From NCBI GenBank assembly GCA_964429695.1, contig CAYSCS010000032.1, positions 1 through 7,669 of the forward strand: a stretch of DNA of 7,669 nucleotides, written 5' to 3'. The DNA is from CAYSCS01 sp964429695. Lineage in GTDB: Bacteria; Acidobacteriota; Aminicenantia; Aminicenantales; Aminicenantaceae. Positions 1 to 5,897 of this stretch are shown piece by piece. The position numbers and the translations under genes are program-made. Each line of letters starts with the position of its first letter. Position 1 is the first letter of the stretch. A model generated the notes under the pieces. The model was given only the letters and a program-made list of their open reading frames with translations, made no database searches and was not told the origin of the DNA.

Positions 1-171
1 TTCTTAAAACTCATAAGAGGCTTCACTTGGAATATCTTCCTCTCAGCCCGGATAAATGTTAGGGAACGCATCTTGCGGCAAATTCGTTTTGAAGCTACCT
101 CGAATCGATGGTTTGAAAATTTGGAGACAATCTGGGCTGTGATCAAAAAACTGCACATTCATGGTCTCTAA
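1..171 (+). CDS. 3' end of an unidentified ORF, truncated by the window edge
   Basis: The first reading frame is open from base 1 to a TAA at 169-171, giving the last 56 residues of a protein whose start lies outside the window. The peptide is rich in Arg, Ile and Trp (it includes RERILRQIRFEA and ETIWAVIKKLH) and looks like an amphipathic helical C-terminus. I do not recognise the family. It could be a genuine gene end or another decayed fragment, since a transposase scar lies 130 bp downstream. The absence of stops over 56 codons in AT-rich DNA gives modest support for coding. Confidence 0.35.
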   Translation, partial: FLKLIRGFTWNIFLSARINVRERILRQIRFEATSNRWFENLETIWAVIKKLHIHGL

Positions 172-241
172 AGAAATCCCGACGATTATGTAACATAAAT
201 TAATGCTTTTATATTAGTTCACAATTTTGGTTTTCAGACAT

Positions 242-260
242 AAGCCATCTTAGGCTTTTT
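242..260 (+). terminator. Possible weak intrinsic terminator after the first ORF
   Basis: AAGCC and GGCTT can form a 5-bp stem around a 6-base loop, followed directly by a short run of T. The stem is short and only partly GC, so termination would be weak. It lies about 70 bp after the stop at 169-171, which is a reasonable place for a terminator. Confidence 0.3.
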
Positions 261-300
261 CGAAAAGAAAGAGAACATTTGAAAGCAAGATTTAAATACG

Positions 301-699
301 ATGGCTCTTCAAGATTATAAGGAAGTTTTCAAGAAAGTTGTATCGAGATCGGTTAGTGAAGAGGATCCTATCTTGGCCATCCTTGAATGGATTTAGAAAC
401 AGATGATGCAAATATAAGATCCGATGTCCCAAAGCCATCCTATGTTTAAAGGAGGAAATGAAGGATTCACTTCAATTTTAAGAGATTCTAGCTAGATAGA
501 TAAACGGAACATCTCCTCTTCCCATGTTGTAGAGGGGGTCATCAAGGAAATTCGCAGACAGGGCCGTTTAATAGGAGCTTTTCTCGGTCAGCACCTTTAT
601 GTCTGTTTTATAACCAATCATCTCATTGAGTACTCGGGAGACTGGGTAAAGGAGAGAAGTTATATCAAACAACAAAAGTTAATAGTTGCTCTGGATTAA
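301..699 (+). pseudogene. IS256/Mutator-family transposase remnant with internal deletion, stops and frameshift
   Basis: An ATG at 301 opens the peptide MALQDYKEVFKKVVSR, followed by EEDPILAILEWI, a TAG (394-396), KQMMQI and a TAA (415-417). This matches the N-terminus of IS256-type transposases (ED-P-LAMLEW--QMMQIE). The next piece is in the +1 frame (416-478: CPKAILCLKEEMKDSLQF) and resembles the conserved 'P-A--CLEEGLEDSL-F' segment near the C-terminus. The first frame then resumes, with a TAG at 493-495, then DKRNISSSHVVEGVIKEIRR, then LIGAF and ITNHLIEYSGDWVKERSYIK, ending at TAA 697-699. This is the family's C-terminal block (RSTN-xx-E-x6-R...GAFP...W--R-Y). The Glu codon at 532-534, with Arg seven residues later, is probably the third DDE acidic residue. 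Family members are about 400 residues, so some 250 residues carrying the two catalytic Asp are missing. A further in-frame stretch (KELVEAQGL, 703-729) follows two TAA codons and may be more decayed C-terminus. It is a dead element. Confidence 0.78.
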
Positions 700-922
700 T
701 AAAAAGAGCTAGTAGAGGCACAAGGATTATGAAGAGTTTAAAGGAGTGAATACGCAAGCTTTTATTTTTATATCAAATAATATAATGATTTCCATAAACT
801 CATTAATAATTGCATCCCTATCTAGTTACTCATTGGAAGAAGTGGAGATTCTGTGTGGCTCCATATCTATTTTGAGAACTTCCGATGACCACAGAAAGAT
901 GATCTCATTCCAAGATGGAAAA
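700..922. other. Intergenic stretch between the IS scar and the first large gene; no convincing gene
   Basis: A 70-codon frame from GTG 746 to TAA 956-958 is the longest here. Its AAGGA lies directly against the GTG with no spacer, the peptide has no recognisable domain, and it is rich in Ser/Ile as expected from chance reading of AT-rich DNA. I do not call it a gene. An exact TATAAT occurs at 781-786 but lacks a good -35. No RNA gene, repeat or right-hand insertion-sequence end was recognised. Confidence 0.5.
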
Positions 923-952
923 TTGACATCTTTCTTTTGCCCTTGCTATAGT
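923..952 (+). promoter_or_regulatory. Strong sigma70-like promoter with extended -10, immediately upstream of the HTH-phosphoesterase gene
   Basis: A perfect TTGACA (923-928) is followed by an 18-bp spacer and TATAGT (947-952), which is 5 of 6 to the -10 consensus. TGC directly before it gives the TGn of an extended -10. Transcription would begin near 958-960, only about 6-8 bases before the TTG start at 966, so the message would be almost leaderless. The match is good, but the sequence is AT-rich and the function is predicted only. Confidence 0.5.
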
Positions 953-965
953 TATTAAAAAGATT

Positions 966-3620
966 TTGAAACGGCTAAAAGGCATAAAAAGCGTTTCTAT
1001 ACACTTTTTTAAAGGGATTAAATCAACTAAAAAAGGGAGAAACTATTTAAAAGAGAACTTTTGTAACAAATCAGAAGCTGACCTTGCCAGATACTTTGGA
1101 TTGTCTGAAACCTCTGTACGTAAGACACATAAGAAGCTTGGCTTGAAAAGTATTAAAGCAGAGATAACAGCTTTACAATTCTCCGCAGATAACAATAAGG
1201 CCCAGAAGAAGAATATTGACAAAAAGAAAATAATGTTTTTCAGCAGGCCTTTCTTGTTTATGGTGATTGAAGTTATAGCTGTAATTTTATTAGTTTTTTT
1301 CATCTTTCTTGGATCGTTTTCCATGAAGAGAGATGATTCTTCCACTGAGCTAAAAGAAATAATAAAGCCTCTTCATATTTCAGATCTTAATATCCTCTTT
1401 ATCACTCTGGATACAACAAGAGCTGACCATTTGGGCTGCTATGGTTATGACCGAGCTCAAACACCCAATATAGACAACCTGGCTGAGCGTGGAGTGCTTT
1501 TTAAAACCGCAGTTTGTCAATCACCCTTGACCCTACCTTCTCATGCTTCCATATTCACTGGTACTTATCCCTTTTATCATGGTGTTAGAGATAATGGATT
1601 TCGCCTTGAACCAGATAAAACCACTTTGGCCGAAGTACTCAAAAATAATGGCATGATTACCAGTGCTTTTATAGGCGCTTTTGTGCTCGATTCTAAGTGG
1701 GGTTTGGATCAGGGAATAGATTATTATTATGACAATTTCGATTTTACCCAATATAAGAGAATATCTCTTGATTCTGTCCAGCGAAGGGGAGAGTATGTTA
1801 TAAAGGCTTTTTTTGAATGGTTTGAAAAAAATTATCAGAAGAGATTTTTCAGTTGGATTCATCTATATGACCCTCATACTCCTTATGAACCACCTGACGA
1901 ATACAAGACCAGATTTTCGAAGTGGAAATCGGGGCTCTACGATGGTGAGATAGCCTATGTTGATGATTTGATTGGAAAACTATTAAATAGATTGAACGTA
2001 AAAAACGTATTGCAAAAAACTCTGATAGTAATTGTAGGGGATCATGGGGAAAGTCTGGGACAGCATAAGGAACTCACACACGGTTTCTTTGTTTATGAAG
2101 CCACAACCTCTGTACCTTTGATTATTCATTTTCCTGATTCAAAATTAGGGGGAAGGAAGATTGATGAGTGTGTTGAAACCATTGATATAATGCCTACTTT
2201 ATTGGAGATACTCGGTTTTAAGATTCCTCCTGGGGTTCAAGGAAAAAGCCTCCTTCCTTTGATCATGAAAAAAAATTTGATTCATGAACGTTTGGCTTAC
2301 AGTGAAACCTACTTTCCCAGATATCATTTTGGCTGGAGCGAGTTAATTAGCCTGCGGAACTCTCGCTACAAATATATTCAAGCTCCCGCACCGGAGCTTT
2401 ATGATATTGTAGACGATCCCCAAGAGCTGAGTAATATATATAAACAAAATATCAGACAAGCAAAGTATTTTGAACAAAAATTAAAGGTTCTCCACCAGGA
2501 ATGGTCTGCCCAAGGGATTGAAACAAAAGAACCCCCGAAATTGGATGATAAGACAGCAGAGAAGCTTAAAACTTTAGGATATTTAGGGACCTTCACCTCT
2601 CAAGCAAAGATGAAAAAAACAGGACCTCTGGCAGACCCTAAAGATAAAATCCATATCTTCAATTTAATGGAAAGAGCCGAAGGAAATTTTGCTGAAGATA
2701 GACTGGAGGAGGCACTAAAGATAGTTACAGAAGTGACAGAGAAAGACCCTATGATAAAAGAAGCTCGTCAACTTCGGGCACAAATTTTATTAATGCTAAA
2801 TAAAATTGAAGAAACTATCAAAGAATGTAAAGAAGCCTTGAAGATTGATCCAGAATACAAAGATGTCATGTTCAATCTAGCTCTTGCCTATAAAAATCAA
2901 AAGAAATATGAAGAAGCTATTGCTGAGTATGAAAAGATAATGAGTTTAGATCCTAAAGACTATAAGCCCTTTTACAGCCTTGGAGAAATATATATGAGAA
3001 TGAATAATGTAGATAAAGCCATCTTTTATTTACAACAAGCAGTGAAGTTGGAGCCGGAACATAGTTCTATGGCTCATCATCTGTTAGGAACAGCATATTT
3101 AGAAAAAAAAATGTTTGAACAGGCAGAGATAGAGTTCAAAAAAGCCTTAGAAACCTATCTTCATATTCCCAATGGACATTTCGAGTTGGCCTTGGTTTAC
3201 GAAGAGAAGAATGAACCCGAAAAAGCAATTAAAGAATATAAAAAGGAAATTGAATTGCATCCGGCAGACTATCGTGCTCATTTCAATTTAGCCAAACTTT
3301 ATGTGAGATTAGGCTACATGAGGGAGGGAATCCAGCACTTCCAAGAAGCTATCAACCATAAAAAAGATTTCGCCAATGGCTATCTTTTCTTGGCAAAGGC
3401 CTACTTAGATTTAGGTGAAAAATTTGAAGAGGCTATTCTTTTAGCTAAGAAAGGCCTTATATTAGCTCCCCAATCAGAGTATGCCCCTTTAGCTCATTTT
3501 ATATTGGCTGATATCTATAATCGTCTTGGTCAATTTTCTAAATCTCGTGAAGAATTCAGAAAAGGTAAGGAGCTTCAACAAGAGTTAGAGAATAAAAAAA
3601 AGAATAATCTTCAATTGTAA
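966..3620 (+). CDS. Membrane-anchored HTH / sulfatase-fold (Thr-nucleophile) / TPR fusion protein
   Basis: This 884-residue protein has four parts. Residues 25-62 form a helix-turn-helix (NKSEADLARYFGLSETSVRK, ending KLGLKS). A Lys-rich linker (NNKAQKKNIDKKK) precedes one membrane helix (about 95-118), so the HTH should be cytoplasmic and the rest outside. Residues 141-495 are an alkaline-phosphatase-superfamily domain of the sulfatase type: LDTTRADHLGCYG with D149, the nucleophile motif T189-L-P-S-H, WIHLYDPHTPY (H299, D302, H304), GDHGESLGQH (D359, H360), H372, and the closing motif PELYDIVDDPQE. The Cys/Ser of formylglycine sulfatases is replaced by Thr, so phosphodiester/phosphomonoester hydrolysis or phosphotransfer is likelier than sulfate removal. 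After the linker motif KLKTLGYLG come about nine TPRs (about 562-873), which usually bind partner proteins. The TTG start is the only possible one that includes the HTH: a TGA lies in frame at 924-926, and the next ATG is codon 90 (1233). No good Shine-Dalgarno precedes it. The domain calls are firm; substrate and DNA-binding role are unknown. Confidence 0.9.
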   Translation: MKRLKGIKSVSIHFFKGIKSTKKGRNYLKENFCNKSEADLARYFGLSETSVRKTHKKLGLKSIKAEITALQFSADNNKAQKKNIDKKKIMFFSRPFLFMVIEVIAVILLVFFIFLGSFSMKRDDSSTELKEIIKPLHISDLNILFITLDTTRADHLGCYGYDRAQTPNIDNLAERGVLFKTAVCQSPLTLPSHASIFTGTYPFYHGVRDNGFRLEPDKTTLAEVLKNNGMITSAFIGAFVLDSKWGLDQGIDYYYDNFDFTQYKRISLDSVQRRGEYVIKAFFEWFEKNYQKRFFSWIHLYDPHTPYEPPDEYKTRFSKWKSGLYDGEIAYVDDLIGKLLNRLNVKNVLQKTLIVIVGDHGESLGQHKELTHGFFVYEATTSVPLIIHFPDSKLGGRKIDECVETIDIMPTLLEILGFKIPPGVQGKSLLPLIMKKNLIHERLAYSETYFPRYHFGWSELISLRNSRYKYIQAPAPELYDIVDDPQELSNIYKQNIRQAKYFEQKLKVLHQEWSAQGIETKEPPKLDDKTAEKLKTLGYLGTFTSQAKMKKTGPLADPKDKIHIFNLMERAEGNFAEDRLEEALKIVTEVTEKDPMIKEARQLRAQILLMLNKIEETIKECKEALKIDPEYKDVMFNLALAYKNQKKYEEAIAEYEKIMSLDPKDYKPFYSLGEIYMRMNNVDKAIFYLQQAVKLEPEHSSMAHHLLGTAYLEKKMFEQAEIEFKKALETYLHIPNGHFELALVYEEKNEPEKAIKEYKKEIELHPADYRAHFNLAKLYVRLGYMREGIQHFQEAINHKKDFANGYLFLAKAYLDLGEKFEEAILLAKKGLILAPQSEYAPLAHFILADIYNRLGQFSKSREEFRKGKELQQELENKKKNNLQL

Positions 3621-3666
3621 CTTCTGATTTTTTAAATTGCTTGTACTTATTTGTCTTTTTAAATTT
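3621..3666. other. AT-rich gap between the two converging genes
   Basis: This 46-bp spacer separates two stop codons that face each other. It contains two copies of TTTTTAAATT (near 3630-3640 and 3655-3665) in direct orientation. I see no GC-rich hairpin, so no classical bidirectional terminator can be called. Converging transcripts may run into each other here or end by another mechanism. Confidence 0.4.
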
Positions 3667-5841
3667 TTATGGCGTGTTTTCTTTGCACCTTCTGATCAAA
3701 TCATCTAATTTCTGCTTTTGATCATCGGGGAGAGAATCATAGTATTTTTGCTTGTAAAGACTCAAGGTGCTTAAAGCTTTATCTTTATCCCCTTTATCGA
3801 GATAGGTTAAACCTAGAATATAAAGCGTCTCATCAAGCTTATCATCTAAATCGAGAGCTTTTCTAAAGGAAGCGATGGCCTCATTTAAGCGACCTAATAG
3901 CCTGAATGCTTTGCCTAAACCCACATAAGAAAATGGATATTCAGGGTCAAGTTCAATTGCTCTTTGGAAACTTTGTATCGCTTTATCCAGCATCATCTTA
4001 TCCTTTTTCTCTACCGCTAGCGACAATTGAGCTTCCCCTAGATTAGCATAAACCAACGGGGACTCAGGATAGATGGAAAGGGCCTTTTTGTATTGATCCA
4101 TGGCTTTCTCAAAATTATTTGTTTTATAATACGCATTTCCTAACAAATTCCATATGGCCGGGTCGTGCTCCATTTGTATATAATTCTTTCCCTGAAAAGC
4201 CTGAATAATATTTTTATACTGTCCGGCCTCTTGAAGATAGTTCAACAAATTAAAAAAGACGAAATAGTCGGTTGGAACATTTTCATGCCCGATCTTCAGA
4301 ACTTCAATAGCCTCTCTCAGCTCTTTCTCTCTCCTGTATAAATAGGCCAGGTTAATATAAGCGACGGCTAAATCCTTTCTTCGATTGATAATGCTCCTCA
4401 GCGTCTCGAATACCTCCTTTTTGTTCCCTTTTCCATACTGTTCAAGAGCATCCATAGCTTGATTATAATAGGGAAGGATAACCTTAATATCATCCTCGTC
4501 ATAAAAAATATCCTTTCTTGTGTCCAGAGAGCTTGAGATGTACCCCAGGCTTTTCAATTTTTCGAGTGATTCTTTATCAAGCCTCTCTCCTGCTCTCTGA
4601 CTTTCAGGAGATGTATAATCAATCATAATTTTTTCTAGGTGTTTTTCGAATCTATCTAATTTCCTTTTTGCCGCGAGGTTATTCTCCTCGTTAAAGTCCC
4701 TATTCAAGTCATATAGCTCAGGAATGGGAGAGCTTATATACTTCTCCTTGTCAAAAATAAATCCTCTCAAAGGAGCCCAGCCTTTACTGTAGTAGGGATG
4801 AAGAGACTCAAAATAGATTTGCCTTATGGGCACCTTTTTCCCCTTCATAAGCGGAACAAGGGAGACTCCCTGAAGAAAAGACGGTTTTTTGAGATTGAGA
4901 ATCTCACACACCGTGGGGAATATGTCGATATGGCTGACATATTGCTCAATTCGGCATTTCTCAATTCCTGGAGAGACTATGATTAGGGGAATCCAGATGG
5001 TCGTATTATAAGCAAAAAAACCGTGCGTTTTCTCACCATGTTGCCCTAATGATTCACCGTGATCTCCAGTAAAAATAATGAGAGTATTTTCGAATAAATT
5101 GTTCCCTTTTAAATAGGCAAGAAGCTTTCCCAGGATAAAATCAACGTAGGCCACCTCTCCTGTGTAAGGATTTTCTTGGTATTGATTCAGAAAGGGCTCA
5201 GGAGGTTTATAAGGATCATGGGGATCCCAGCAATGAATCCAGAGAAACCAAGGGGAAATCTGCTTCTTCAACCAACAGAGAGCTCTATCAATAACAACTT
5301 CCCCTCTCCTCTCACCTGACATAAAGTCCTCAAATGGCAGATGCTCTATCTCATCATCATAAGTATCAAATCCCTGATTAAGACCAAATTTCGAATGGAG
5401 AGGATAAGCCCCGATAAAAGCTCCTGTGGAGTAGTTATGTTCCTTCAAGTACTCAGCCAAAGTAAGAAATCCTTCTCGCACCACAAAATTTATATTGTCA
5501 TGGACACCGTGATAAAGAGGCGTCGTCCCGAGGAGAATATTAGTATGGGAAGGTAATGTAGTGGATGTATTGGCAAATGCCCTTGAGAAAAGGATACCCC
5601 TCTCGGCCAAACTATCGATGTTCGGCGTTTGGAGATGCTCACTGCCGTAACAACTCAGCCAATCCGCTCTTAGAGTATCTATTGTTATGATAAGGACGTT
5701 CAATCTTTCTTTATCAGTCTCTGGGGAAGGATACCCATAGCAAACTGATAGGAAAAAGAAAATCAATCTATGTATCAAAATAAATACTATAAAGATTTCT
5801 AACTTTTTTTTGTTCTTTTCACCGCTCCTCCAAACACTCAT
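3667..5841 (-). CDS. Exported sulfatase-fold (Thr-nucleophile) / TPR protein, paralogue of the converging gene
   Basis: The 724-residue protein begins with a basic N-terminus (KNKKK, 10-13) and a hydrophobic segment (about 14-35), acting as signal peptide or N-in anchor. Residues 47-385 are the sulfatase-like alkaline-phosphatase-superfamily domain: TIDTLRADWLSCYG with D55, nucleophile motif T95-L-P-S-H in place of C-x-P-S-R, WIHCWDPHDPY (H203, D206, H208), GDHGESLGQHGEKTHGFF (D260, H261, H273), and IPELYDLNRD. The linker motif KLKSLGYIS follows, then about seven TPRs (458-700), the best being NLLGNAYYKTNNFEKAMDQY and the one after YPFSYVGLG. It shares domain order and many motifs with its convergent neighbour but has no HTH. 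The Thr nucleophile argues for a phosphoesterase/phosphotransferase over a sulfatase. It follows the deacylase gene by 56 bp on the same strand, so co-transcription is likely. The ATG is preceded directly by an in-frame TAA and has no close Shine-Dalgarno, so the exact start is doubtful. Confidence 0.9.
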   Translation of the reverse strand: MSVWRSGEKNKKKLEIFIVFILIHRLIFFFLSVCYGYPSPETDKERLNVLIITIDTLRADWLSCYGSEHLQTPNIDSLAERGILFSRAFANTSTTLPSHTNILLGTTPLYHGVHDNINFVVREGFLTLAEYLKEHNYSTGAFIGAYPLHSKFGLNQGFDTYDDEIEHLPFEDFMSGERRGEVVIDRALCWLKKQISPWFLWIHCWDPHDPYKPPEPFLNQYQENPYTGEVAYVDFILGKLLAYLKGNNLFENTLIIFTGDHGESLGQHGEKTHGFFAYNTTIWIPLIIVSPGIEKCRIEQYVSHIDIFPTVCEILNLKKPSFLQGVSLVPLMKGKKVPIRQIYFESLHPYYSKGWAPLRGFIFDKEKYISSPIPELYDLNRDFNEENNLAAKRKLDRFEKHLEKIMIDYTSPESQRAGERLDKESLEKLKSLGYISSSLDTRKDIFYDEDDIKVILPYYNQAMDALEQYGKGNKKEVFETLRSIINRRKDLAVAYINLAYLYRREKELREAIEVLKIGHENVPTDYFVFFNLLNYLQEAGQYKNIIQAFQGKNYIQMEHDPAIWNLLGNAYYKTNNFEKAMDQYKKALSIYPESPLVYANLGEAQLSLAVEKKDKMMLDKAIQSFQRAIELDPEYPFSYVGLGKAFRLLGRLNEAIASFRKALDLDDKLDETLYILGLTYLDKGDKDKALSTLSLYKQKYYDSLPDDQKQKLDDLIRRCKENTP
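5820..5831 (-). promoter_or_regulatory. Alternative ribosome site and GTG start in another frame, just before an A8 run
   Basis: On the minus strand GGAGG (5831-5827) is followed after four bases by GTG (5822-5820). This initiation site lies inside codons 4-7 of the annotated gene but in a different frame. From the GTG the frame reads V-K-R-T-K-K-S and stops at TAG just after the A8 tract (5811-5804). One extra A in that tract would join it to the main frame and give a normal-looking signal peptide. It could mark the true start if the tract is miscounted or slips. Confidence 0.35.
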
Positions 5842-5863
5842 TTAGCTCAAGGAATCGAGAATG

Positions 5864-5871
5864 TCTCCTTT
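5864..5871 (-). promoter_or_regulatory. Shine-Dalgarno-like AAAGGAGA set too far from the annotated start
   Basis: On the minus strand AAAGGAGA lies 22 bases before the ATG at 5841, beyond the usual 5-10 base spacing. The bases next to the ATG contain no purine-rich match. It may still aid initiation through structure, or it may be unrelated; see the alternative site inside the first codons. Confidence 0.3.
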
Positions 5872-5897
5872 AGTACTCAAAAATAAAATTTCCATTC

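Noticed and set aside
216..241. Sequence resembling an IS256-type left end (CACAATTTTGG...CAGAC)
   Set aside because: It resembles terminal sequences of some IS256-family elements and lies at a sensible place, but no inverted partner was found between 700 and 965, so an element boundary cannot be supported.
746..958. 70-codon GTG-initiated frame before the first large gene
   Set aside because: Its purine-rich site touches the start codon with no spacer, the peptide has no recognisable domain and its composition fits chance reading of AT-rich DNA. The promoter match at 923-952 also lies within its 3' end.
3629..3668. Repeated TTTTTAAATT as a bidirectional terminator
   Set aside because: The copies are in direct orientation and form no GC-containing hairpin; they are simple AT-rich repeats.
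5733..5747. LSVC in the 724-residue protein as a lipobox
   Set aside because: The residue before Cys is Val, whereas lipoprotein signal peptidase sites need Gly, Ala or Ser there. It is read as part of a signal peptide or anchor.
5842..5871. Mini-leader ORF after AAAGGAGA, ending TAA-ATG against the 724-residue gene
   Set aside because: It would need an ATT start and be only six codons long; nothing else supports it.
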